6,581 bases of DNA from Chloroflexota bacterium (GCA_015222255.1 JADFUX010000109.1:1-6581); one strand, 5' to 3'. Counted from the first letter of the stretch, positions 1-5,935 are shown. Notes: generated by a model not told the origin, from the letters alone. Numbers and translations are program-made.

Positions 1-313
1 GCTTTACAGCCAGAGAATCATGGCAAAAAAAGTGACCTGGGTGGCAACCAAGGCACCCAGTGGGCCAATTACTGTAACTGCCAAGATACGCTATAGATCA
101 AATGAAGCAGTGGCTATCGTGTCCCCAAGCGGTAATTGCGAGGAAGGCGAAGCAATCTGCGATATTTGGTTTCCGCATCCGCAACGGGCAATTGCCCCAG
201 GACAAGCCGTTGTCTTCCATAAAGGAGATGAGGTATTGGGTGGTGGCACTATCGAAGCATCGGAACCGGTGACCTTGGGAAAGAAGCAATATGTCGCAGC
301 CACCGAACTCTGA
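1..313 (+). CDS. mnmA: tRNA-specific 2-thiouridylase MnmA, C-terminal part (5' end outside window)
   Basis: The frame is open from the window edge; the first full codon is at position 2, and about 103 residues precede the TGA stop at 311-313. MnmA activates U34 of certain tRNAs with ATP (releasing AMP and PPi) and inserts sulfur to give 2-thiouridine in the cytoplasm. What is visible matches the family's C-terminal beta-barrel domain: an 'LYS...V.WV' entry, 'AKIRYRS', 'PQRAIAPGQAVVFHKGDEVL' and 'GGGTIEAS' near the end. The ATP-binding PP-loop and the two catalytic cysteines lie upstream and cannot be checked. An internal ATG at position 20 is not the gene start, because the conserved match continues upstream of it. 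The gene overlaps rnhB by 23 bp, suggesting translational coupling. Identification is by remembered family motifs. Confidence 0.9.
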   Translation, partial: LYSQRIMAKKVTWVATKAPSGPITVTAKIRYRSNEAVAIVSPSGNCEEGEAICDIWFPHPQRAIAPGQAVVFHKGDEVLGGGTIEASEPVTLGKKQYVAATEL

Positions 314-962
314 CGAGGAAAACAAGCTCAAACTACAGGGCTACAAGCTCATCGCTGGCATTGACGAAGCAGGAAGAGGCGCTCTTGCCGGCCCGGTGGT
401 CGCCGGCGCCGTTATTCTGCCCTACTCCCGCTATCTCTCTTGGCTTGGGTTGGTTCGTGATAGCAAGGAACTGACAGCGAAGAAACGCCAACCCCTTTTC
501 GACTTAATCCAGAAAGAAGCCCTGGCCCTAGGCATTGGCATTGTCCCACCATCCATGATTGATTCTGTAAACATCCTCAAGGCAACACAGCTAGCCATGA
601 TGCAAGCTATAGAAAAACTGCCGCAGCAACCGGATTTCGTCCTAATTGATAGACTGACTTTGCCTCAATGCGCTATCCCTCAAAGGGGGATAACTAGAGG
701 CGACAAATTATGTCTCTCGATTGCTTGCGCCTCCATCGTGGCCAAAGTCACCAGGGACCATATCATGGAGGAGCTTGATAGGGTCTATCCAGGTTATGGA
801 TTTGCCAAACACAAAGGCTATGGGACATGGGAGCATGGCTCTAGCCTTCGGCAGCTAGGGCCTTCACCAATCCATCGCCTGTCCTTTGCTCCTGTTAGGA
901 ATGTCATTACGAGCCCTTCGCTTTCCTTGTCATTGCGAGCAGAGCGAAGCAATCTCAAATGA
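291..962 (+). CDS. rnhB: Ribonuclease HII
   Basis: This cytoplasmic enzyme cuts RNA in RNA/DNA hybrids and starts removal of single ribonucleotides misincorporated into DNA. The 223-residue product shows the family signatures in order: 'GIDEAGRG' followed by 'LAGPV' at residues 23-36, 'RDSKEL' at 56-61, 'VLIDRL' at 117-122, 'GDKLCLSIACASIVAKVTRD' at 137-156, and 'GYGFAKHKGYGT'. The DEDD metal-binding set is probably D25, E26, D120 and D156. A purine-rich stretch (GGGAAAGAAG, 277-286) precedes the ATG, which lies inside the end of mnmA. The family core normally ends near 'IHRLSFAPV', here residue 202. The last 21 residues (203-223) are encoded mainly by a short dispersed DNA repeat and carry no known RNase HII function. 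The stop is one base before the yraN start. Confidence 0.95.
   Translation: MSQPPNSDEENKLKLQGYKLIAGIDEAGRGALAGPVVAGAVILPYSRYLSWLGLVRDSKELTAKKRQPLFDLIQKEALALGIGIVPPSMIDSVNILKATQLAMMQAIEKLPQQPDFVLIDRLTLPQCAIPQRGITRGDKLCLSIACASIVAKVTRDHIMEELDRVYPGYGFAKHKGYGTWEHGSSLRQLGPSPIHRLSFAPVRNVITSPSLSLSLRAERSNLK
903..956 (+). repeat. Tandem pair of short dispersed repeat units (GTCATTGCGAG...GCAATCTC type)
   Basis: Two units lie head to tail. Unit 1 (903-928) begins GTCATTACGAGCCCTTCGCT and unit 2 (929-956) begins GTCATTGCGAGCAGAGCGAA and ends GCAATCTC. They share GTCATTRCGAGC at their starts. Unit 2 has short terminal complementarity (ATTGC at 932-936, GCAAT at 949-953), as in small palindromic interspersed elements. 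From memory, this repeat type is scattered in many Dehalococcoidia and other environmental genomes, where it yields recurring spurious peptides such as 'CHCEQSEAIS', seen here in the yraN frame. The exact boundaries and copy number cannot be settled from one window. It covers the end of rnhB and the sequence just upstream of yraN. Confidence 0.7.
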
Positions 963-963
963 T

Positions 964-1323
964 ATGAATCGTCAAGAGATTGGCAAACTAGGAGAGAAAT
1001 TGGCCGTGGAATTCCTTAGAAAGAGGGGATACCGCATTCGTGAGACAAATTTCCGTTGCCGTGAAGGGGAAATTGACATCGTGGCTCAGCAAAAGGATTA
1101 TCTTGTCTTTGTCGAGGTTCGCACCAAAAGTGATCTAAGCTTTGGTATTCCAGAAGAATCGATAACGCAAAGCAAGAAGGAAAGGCTCGTCTCCTCAGCT
1201 TTGAGTTATATTAGCACTCACAAAAACCTCCCTCCTTTGCAACGTATAGACGTTGTAGCCATAGAGCTAGACCAGGGAGGTAAAGCCAAACGGATTGAAC
1301 TTATCGAAAATGCCATAAGCTAG
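964..1323 (+). CDS. yraN: YraN/UPF0102 family nuclease-like protein
   Basis: The 119-residue product has the usual length and layout of UPF0102: an N-terminal helix 'MNRQEIGKLGEKLAVEFLRK' (1-20), 'GYRI...NFRCREGEIDIVA' and then 'LVFVEVRTK' (47-55). D38 of 'EID' and E51 of 'EVR' fit a PD-(D/E)xK-type core, with R53 where the motif lysine often lies; R is also common in this family. Its biochemical role is not firmly established in most bacteria, and a DNA processing or repair role is inferred from the fold and from the neighbouring rnhB. I chose ATG 964 because the family match begins there. The same frame stays open upstream to ATG 886, but that extension is only repeat sequence and rnhB read out of frame. 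No good ribosome binding site is visible, so expression may depend on coupling to the rnhB stop at 960-962. Confidence 0.88.
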   Translation: MNRQEIGKLGEKLAVEFLRKRGYRIRETNFRCREGEIDIVAQQKDYLVFVEVRTKSDLSFGIPEESITQSKKERLVSSALSYISTHKNLPPLQRIDVVAIELDQGGKAKRIELIENAIS

Positions 1324-1344
1324 CTCTCCTCTTGTGCCTTTGTT

Positions 1345-1362
1345 TGTGGTAAAATCCACACA
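1345..1362 (+). promoter_or_regulatory. Extended -10 promoter for a probable leaderless transcript, inside a small inverted repeat
   Basis: In the 39-bp gap between yraN and the first FmdB gene lies TAAAAT (1350-1355), preceded by TGG (1347-1349), which fits the extended -10 form TGnTATAAT with five of six hexamer matches. Seven bases separate it from the ATG at 1363, so transcription would start at about 1362-1363 and the mRNA would have little or no leader. No Shine-Dalgarno sequence is visible in the gap, which supports this. No convincing -35 box is present. The -10 box is flanked by TGTGG (1345-1349) and CCACA (1356-1360), a perfect 5-bp inverted repeat that could bind a regulator. This is inference from sequence alone. 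Confidence 0.45.
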
Positions 1363-1743
1363 ATGCCAATTTACGAGTATTGGTGCAGCTCTTGCGGACG
1401 TAAGGTCAGCCTGTATCAAGCTAGATTTTCCTCCTTGCCACATTCCTGCCCTTGCTGCGGAGGCGCTGAACTCAGGCGGATATTTTCCACTTTTTCCATG
1501 CATAAAACCTACAAAGATGTCTATGAAGACATACTCTCTGATCGTGAGTTGACGCAAGGCATGATGCGAGATGATCCCAGAGCCTTGGCTGAATGGAATA
1601 GGCGAATGAGCCAAGGGGAAAAGGTTGCCCCTGAATATGAGGAAATAACAGAGCGAATGGAAAGAGGAGAGCAGCCCGCCAAGCAGATAGAGGAGAAAAG
1701 GAGGGAGCTGACTGGTCAAGGAAGGGAGATCAAAAGGAGCTAG
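1363..1743 (+). CDS. FmdB-family zinc-ribbon protein (first copy)
   Basis: The 126-residue product begins 'MPIYEYWC', the hallmark of the FmdB/CxxC_CxxC_SSSS putative regulatory family. Its four cysteines C8, C11, C29 and C32 form a zinc ribbon, with an extra C31 between the second pair. After residue 45 the sequence is charged and helix-prone, rich in E, R and K, with 'DDPRALAEW' in the middle. FmdB proteins are small and probably cytoplasmic; a regulatory role was proposed from their link to formamidase and amidase genes, but no general function is proven. A near-copy with the same layout follows 12 bp downstream. The start is fixed by the family N-terminus and by the lack of any upstream in-frame start in the gap. 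No Shine-Dalgarno is visible, in line with leaderless initiation. Confidence 0.8.
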   Translation: MPIYEYWCSSCGRKVSLYQARFSSLPHSCPCCGGAELRRIFSTFSMHKTYKDVYEDILSDRELTQGMMRDDPRALAEWNRRMSQGEKVAPEYEEITERMERGEQPAKQIEEKRRELTGQGREIKRS

Positions 1744-1755
1744 ACAGGGACTGAC

Positions 1756-2130
1756 ATGCCTATCTATGAGTTTATGTGTCAAGACTGTCGTAGGAAAACA
1801 AGCTTTCTGGTGAGGAGTATGTCAGAGCTCTCCGACTCCAGGTGTTCATTTTGTGGCAGCACCAAGTTATGCCGTCTTGTATCAAATTTTGCCCACCACA
1901 AGTCGCTACAGACTGTGTGGGAGGAAAGTGGCGAACCGACGTTGCACCCCGGCGAGGATTACTACAAGGATCCCCGCAACATAGGCCGCTGGGCGGAGAA
2001 GAAGTTTCAAGAAATGGGGCAAGAGATGCCAACGCAGCTTAAGGAGAAGATACAGGCGGCCAGGGAAGGGGAACTGCCTGAGCCACTCAAGGATTTGAAA
2101 GGTGTCTCACCAAGCGCTGCGTATCATTGA
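1756..2130 (+). CDS. FmdB-family zinc-ribbon protein (second, tandem copy)
   Basis: The 124-residue product begins 'MPIYEFMC' and carries the same ribbon as the gene before it, with C8, C11, C30 and C33, followed by a charged region. Both copies share 'DPR....W' past the ribbon ('KDPRNIGRW' here), so this is a diverged tandem duplicate and not two unrelated zinc proteins. The C-terminal half ('REGELPEPLKDL') differs fully from copy one and may set a different partner. AGGGA at 1746-1750, five bases before the ATG, is a plausible ribosome binding site. The last 29 bp overlap the start of the thiamine gene. The function is unknown; the family label 'regulatory protein' is historical. The zinc-ribbon identification is firm, the role is not. 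Confidence 0.8.
   Translation: MPIYEFMCQDCRRKTSFLVRSMSELSDSRCSFCGSTKLCRLVSNFAHHKSLQTVWEESGEPTLHPGEDYYKDPRNIGRWAEKKFQEMGQEMPTQLKEKIQAAREGELPEPLKDLKGVSPSAAYH
2089..2093 (+). promoter_or_regulatory. Ribosome binding site supporting the GTG start of the thiamine gene
   Basis: AAGGA lies eight bases before GTG 2102, within the end of the second FmdB gene. It supports GTG as the start, because the ThiD2 family N-terminus ('LRIIDANLNR') follows six codons in and no in-frame ATG is placed correctly. The 29-bp overlap makes translational coupling likely. Confidence 0.6.
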
Positions 2131-3151
2131 TGCTAACCTGAATCGCTCAACTGAAGCTCTGAGTGTGCTTGAGGATATTGCGCGGTTTCTTCTCGACGAC
2201 GCCGCAATGAGCCAGCAGTTGGGTGCTATGCGCTATGGCTTGGCCCAGTATGCGCTGTCACTAGGGACAGAACTTCTGTCGCAGAGGGATACGGAAGGTG
2301 ACGTTGGTACCGACGTTGAAGGAGTCTCAGAACGGCAGGATATAGCCGACACAATCATAGCCAATGCCAAAAGGACGGAGGAATCATTACGGGTGCTGGA
2401 AGAGTTGGCTAAGCTGCCAGACATAAGTACGGTAGTGAATTCCAGTGATTTTGAGCAGGCACGATTCTCTCTTTACAACATAGAGCGGAGGCTCCTCTCC
2501 AGGATATTAAGGGAGGAGAAGAAAAAGCAACTAACTGGGCTCTACGTTATCCTGGATACACAAGCTCTGGTGGGAAGGGATGAGGTTGAGGTTGCTGGCG
2601 AAATCATCCAAGGTGGAGCCAAAGCAATCCAGCTTCGGGACAAACAGCGCAGCAAAGGGAGACTATTACCCATAGCACAAAAACTGCAAAAGTTATGTGC
2701 CGATTCAGGCGTGCTATTCATAATAAATGATTACCTCGACCTTGCTTTGTGCAGTGATGCAGACGGACTTCACATCGGGCAAGAGGATTTGCCTTTGGCC
2801 GCTGTCCGCAAAGAGTTAGCTGTGGATAGAATAGTGGGTTGCAGCGCCACCACGGTTTCCCAGGCAATAAAGGCTGAAGGTGAGGGAGCAGACTATGTTG
2901 CTGTGGGCTCCATGTTTTCCACGACAACCAAGAAAGATGCCATTGTGGTTGGCCTAGATATGCTTAAGCAAACAAAGCAAGCAGTATCTTGTCCTTTGGT
3001 GGCTATTGGTGGCATCAATGAGAACAACGTCGAGCAAGTAGTGGCTGCTGGTGCCGACTCTGTAGCTGTAATCGGTGCTGTCCTTGGCAAGGAGAATGTC
3101 AGGGTAGCTACGGAGCAGCTTGTGGCAATAATAGGATTGGCGAGGCGATAA
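2102..3151 (+). CDS. thiE: Bifunctional HMP-P kinase (ThiD2) / thiamine-phosphate synthase (ThiE)
   Basis: The 349-residue product joins two thiamine-synthesis domains. Residues 1 to about 140 match ThiD2, a monofunctional hydroxymethylpyrimidine-phosphate kinase: 'LRIIDANLNRS', 'RDTEGDVGTD' (62-71) and 'ANAKRTEESLRVLEELAK' (87-104). The first and last of these resemble each other, giving an internal pseudo-repeat. Residues from about 144 to the end are the ThiE barrel, which joins HMP-PP to thiazole phosphate, releasing PPi. Its motifs are 'QLRDK' (177-181), 'INDY' (208-211), 'DGLHIGQEDLP' (221-231) and 'AIGGI'. The phosphate loop reads 'VGSMFSTTTKKD' (268-279) where most ThiE proteins have 'GP(I/V)(F/Y)xTxTK', a small deviation. 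The GTG start has a good ribosome binding site. The stop overlaps the translin ATG by one base. Fusion channels HMP-P to TMP in one cytoplasmic protein. Confidence 0.92.
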   Translation: MSHQALRIIDANLNRSTEALSVLEDIARFLLDDAAMSQQLGAMRYGLAQYALSLGTELLSQRDTEGDVGTDVEGVSERQDIADTIIANAKRTEESLRVLEELAKLPDISTVVNSSDFEQARFSLYNIERRLLSRILREEKKKQLTGLYVILDTQALVGRDEVEVAGEIIQGGAKAIQLRDKQRSKGRLLPIAQKLQKLCADSGVLFIINDYLDLALCSDADGLHIGQEDLPLAAVRKELAVDRIVGCSATTVSQAIKAEGEGADYVAVGSMFSTTTKKDAIVVGLDMLKQTKQAVSCPLVAIGGINENNVEQVVAAGADSVAVIGAVLGKENVRVATEQLVAIIGLARR

Positions 3152-3789
3152 TGTCAGAAATAAGCCAGGATTTGGAGAATATTAACATGCAGATTCGCCC
3201 TTACTTCATGGCTGAGGACGAAGCAAGGGAGAAAGCTTTGCGCCTTTGCCGTCAGGTAATTCGGCATAGCTCCAGTGCTATACGCTCTCTACATTGCCAA
3301 GAGCAAGACAAAGCCAGGCAACTGCTTGATTCGGCGCGTGAATTAGTTGAAGACATGAACCGGGCCCTTGACTCGCACGGCGTATTGCGGCACTCAGGAT
3401 TTGTCCATGATGCTCAAAAAGAGTTTAGTGAGGGCTGCATAACTCTAGCCTTGATTGTTAAAGAACCGTTACCCAAACCTGAGGCGTTAGGCGTTGATTA
3501 TCCTGCCTACCTGAATGGGCTAGGCGAAGCTGTGGGAGAATTAAGACGCTACCTCTTGGATAACATCAGGCGAGGGGATTTCTCTCGCTGTGAGGAATTG
3601 CTAGCTGTAATGGATGATGTCTATGGAGTACTGATGGCTATGGATTTCACCGAAGTTATCACTCGTGGCCTAAGGAGAACTACGGATGCCATACGAGGGA
3701 TTATCGAGAGGACACGAGGCGACCTGACAGTGGCGTTGAGACAAAAAGAGCTGGAGGCAAAGCTGGATAATCTAGCCAATAAACTGTAG
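3151..3789 (+). CDS. Translin-family RNA-binding protein / possible endoribonuclease
   Basis: The 212-residue, all-helical product matches the translin/TRAX superfamily. Visible landmarks are a charged N-terminal helix with 'DEAREKALRLCRQVIRHSS' (23-41), 'DAQKEFSEG' (87-95), 'YLNGLGEAVGELRR' (120-133), 'VMDDVYGVLMAMDF' (153-166), and 'LRRTTDAIRGIIERTRGDLT' (174-193). The last motif is highly typical of prokaryotic translins. In eukaryotes, translin and TRAX form the octameric RNase C3PO; an archaeal homologue also forms such a shell and cuts RNA. E91, E94, E126 and D155 are candidate metal ligands by motif position, but I cannot align structures here. Some genomes mislabel such proteins as haloacid dehalogenase; no HAD motif is present. 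The ATG shares one base with the thiE stop (TAATG), so coupled translation is likely. Confidence 0.82.
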   Translation: MSEISQDLENINMQIRPYFMAEDEAREKALRLCRQVIRHSSSAIRSLHCQEQDKARQLLDSARELVEDMNRALDSHGVLRHSGFVHDAQKEFSEGCITLALIVKEPLPKPEALGVDYPAYLNGLGEAVGELRRYLLDNIRRGDFSRCEELLAVMDDVYGVLMAMDFTEVITRGLRRTTDAIRGIIERTRGDLTVALRQKELEAKLDNLANKL

Positions 3790-3801
3790 AAAGGGGGCTA
3801 T

Positions 3802-5862
3802 ATGGATCTAGTCTGGATATGTGTGATTGTGGGGCTTGTGGGTGCCGGCGTAGTGGCATTCTTTGTGCGCTATGTTCTAGGGCAGGATGCGGGCTCGGAG
3901 AAGGTTCAGGAGGTTTCTCGCGCCATTCGGGAAGGGGCAATGGCTTTTATTGGCAGGGAATATCGCACCCTGGCCATTGCAGTGGTAGTGATAGCCATTA
4001 TCCTGGCGGTTGTCCCTGCTCTGGGTTGGAGGATGAGTGTGGCGTTTCTCTTTGGGGCCGTATGTTCCATGGGTGCTGGCTACGCTGGTATGAGTGTTGC
4101 AGTCAGGGCGAATGGCAGGACGTGTGCGGCGGCGCAAAAAGGCTTGAATCAAGGATTGAGGGTCGCCTTCAGGAGTGGCGCAGTTATGGGGCTGACGGTG
4201 GTCAGCATTGGCATTCTAGGGTTATCTATTCTTTATTTCGTCTGGCACGATTACTCTAATTTCCTGCTTATAATTCCGGCCTACGGCACAGGGGCTTCGT
4301 TGGTGGCCCTCTTCGCCAGGGTAGGTGGCGGTATCTTTACCAAGGGGGCTGATGCCGGCTCTGATCTGGTTGGTAAGGTGGAGGCGGGGATACCGGAGGA
4401 CGACCCCAGGAATGCGGCAGTTGTAGCTGACAATGTGGGTGACAATGTGGGTGATGTGTGTGGCATGGGTGCTGACCTATTTGAGTCTTACGTTGAATCT
4501 ATCATTGCTACCATGACATTAGCCGTTGTGGTAACCGCAATGGGGATAGTTGCTGACTCTCAGACTGCCTGGCTGATTCCTATGTTGATTGCTGCTGGTG
4601 GTCTCGTAGCCTCAGTAATTGGCTGTTTTCTGGTTAGAGTGGGAGAGAAAGTTGAGATGAGCGCTCTCTTGGGAGCTTTGCGTCGCGGTACGCTTGGCGC
4701 CTCAATATTGACAGCAGTATTTGCTTTCTTGGTGATTTACTTCTTGGGCGCTAGCATAGGGCTATTCTGGGCGGTGCTTGGCGGCCTTGTTGCCGGCGTG
4801 CTTATGGGGGAAAGCACCAACTACTTCACCTCCTATGCCTTTAAGCCAACACAGGAGATCTCCAAGGCCTCCACCTCCGGTGCAGGTGCCACCATAATTC
4901 AAGGGTTTGCCAACGGCCTGATGAGCACGTGGCCGCCAGTGATTTTGATAGCTATAGCGATTGTTGTAGCTTTCCACTTCGGCAGCTTCTACGGTGTGGC
5001 CTTGGCTGCTGTTGGTATGTTGTCCACTTTGGGTGTGACACTGGCGACCGACGCTTATGGGCCTGTAGCTGATAACGCCGGTGGCATTACCACGATGGCA
5101 GGACTACCGGAAGAGGTACGTGAGCGAACTGACGCCTTGGATTCACTGGGTAATACTACCGCAGCCACAGGCAAGGGATTTGCCATCGGTGCTGCTGCTT
5201 TGAACTCCTTGGGGTTAATTCTCGCATTTGCTCTAGCTACACAGATAGTGACAATTTCCGAAGGCAGTATAGTAGTGCCAATGCCGGAAGCATTTAGCTT
5301 GCTAAGTGCGCCGGTTATCGTTGGCGTGATTCTGGGTGCTCTTATGCCCCCTATCTTTTGCGCGATGACCATGAAGTCAGTGGGTATAACTACAATGGCA
5401 ATCATAGAGGAGGTTCGTCGGCAGTGGCGCGAGATAAAGGGCTTGATGGAAGGAACAGCCAAACCGGAATATGGCAAGTGCGTGGATATCTGCACCAAAA
5501 CAGCGCTGAAGGAGATGCTGGTTCCTTCAATATTGACCATAGTTGCTCCTGTAGTTGTGGGACTGGTTCTCGGGAAATATGCTCTGGCTGGTTTTCTTAT
5601 TGGAGCCCTGGCGACCGGCTTTGTCCTCGCTATAACCTTAAATAATGCCGGTGGCGCATGGGATAATGCTAAGAAGTGGATTGAGGCGGGGAAATTCGGT
5701 GGTAAAGGCTCAGAGGCCCACAAGGCAGCGGTAGTAGGAGATACCGCCGGTGACCCCATGAAGGACACTTCTGGGCCATCTCTCAACATAATGATCAAGC
5801 TAATGTCAGTAGTCTCATTGCTTCTGGCGCCGGTTTTCATACACTTCACCGGCTTTATTTGA
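3802..5862 (+). CDS. hppA: Membrane-bound ion-translocating pyrophosphatase, K+-dependent type
   Basis: HppA hydrolyses cytoplasmic PPi and pumps H+ or Na+ out across the membrane. The 686-residue product has about 15-16 hydrophobic segments, the usual size. The substrate site reads D184...D188...'GKVEAGIPEDDPRN' (191-204), then 'ADNVGDNVGDVCGMGADLFE' (209-228). The C-terminal site is 'NNAGGAWDNAKKWIEAG' (614-630) and 'GDTAGDPMKDTSGPSLN' (646-662). The loop 'GNTTAATGKG' (450-459) has A454 and G457 where K+-independent enzymes have Lys and Thr, so K+ activation is expected. The gate helix carries glutamates at both E228 and E232, which leaves H+ versus Na+ specificity open. AAGGGGG at 3791-3797 is a strong ribosome binding site. 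The gene is last in the unit, 12 bp after translin, and followed by a hairpin. Confidence 0.97.
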   Translation: MDLVWICVIVGLVGAGVVAFFVRYVLGQDAGSEKVQEVSRAIREGAMAFIGREYRTLAIAVVVIAIILAVVPALGWRMSVAFLFGAVCSMGAGYAGMSVAVRANGRTCAAAQKGLNQGLRVAFRSGAVMGLTVVSIGILGLSILYFVWHDYSNFLLIIPAYGTGASLVALFARVGGGIFTKGADAGSDLVGKVEAGIPEDDPRNAAVVADNVGDNVGDVCGMGADLFESYVESIIATMTLAVVVTAMGIVADSQTAWLIPMLIAAGGLVASVIGCFLVRVGEKVEMSALLGALRRGTLGASILTAVFAFLVIYFLGASIGLFWAVLGGLVAGVLMGESTNYFTSYAFKPTQEISKASTSGAGATIIQGFANGLMSTWPPVILIAIAIVVAFHFGSFYGVALAAVGMLSTLGVTLATDAYGPVADNAGGITTMAGLPEEVRERTDALDSLGNTTAATGKGFAIGAAALNSLGLILAFALATQIVTISEGSIVVPMPEAFSLLSAPVIVGVILGALMPPIFCAMTMKSVGITTMAIIEEVRRQWREIKGLMEGTAKPEYGKCVDICTKTALKEMLVPSILTIVAPVVVGLVLGKYALAGFLIGALATGFVLAITLNNAGGAWDNAKKWIEAGKFGGKGSEAHKAAVVGDTAGDPMKDTSGPSLNIMIKLMSVVSLLLAPVFIHFTGFI

Positions 5863-5892
5863 CTGTGGTCAATACATTTGCGGGCATGAATG

Positions 5893-5935
5893 GCCGGGTG
5901 GTGTCCATCACCTGCAAAGGATAGACACCCCCGGC
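5893..5935 (+). other. Intergenic bulged stem-loop between hppA and the MaoC-like gene
   Basis: GCCGGG (5893-5898), one bulged T (5899) and GGTGTC (5900-5905) pair perfectly with GACACC (5924-5929) and CCCGGC (5930-5935). This gives a 12-bp GC-rich stem with an 18-base loop. The outer bases GGTC (5867-5870) and GACC (5936-5939) could pair as well, and CCTTAAGG (5938-5945) is a small palindrome next to it. No T-tract follows on either strand, so it is not a standard Rho-independent terminator. It may stabilise the hppA mRNA 3' end, act as an attenuator for the downstream gene, or be a dispersed repeat. The rest of the 96-bp gap shows no convincing promoter. Confidence 0.6.

Noticed and set aside
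900..961. AATG at 900-903 and 958-961 as a target-site duplication around the repeat
   Set aside because: Four bases can match by chance, and removing the 58 bp between them would leave rnhB reading in frame into yraN without a stop, an unlikely ancestral state.
886..963. Upstream extension of yraN from ATG 886
   Set aside because: The extra 26 residues are rnhB and the dispersed repeat read out of frame (the common spurious 'CHCEQSEAIS' peptide); the UPF0102 match starts at ATG 964.
1267..1782. Antisense open frame of 171 codons on the - strand across yraN and the FmdB genes
   Set aside because: The product has no recognisable domain and covers three well-supported genes on the other strand.
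5055..5849. Long antisense open frame of 264 codons on the - strand within hppA
   Set aside because: It lies wholly opposite a strongly conserved gene, matches no family I know, and shows no ribosome binding site of note; it is a shadow of hppA codon use.
5859..5864. TTGACT as a -35 box for the MaoC-like gene
   Set aside because: No acceptable -10 box lies 16-18 bases downstream; nearby candidates have wrong spacing or poor matches.
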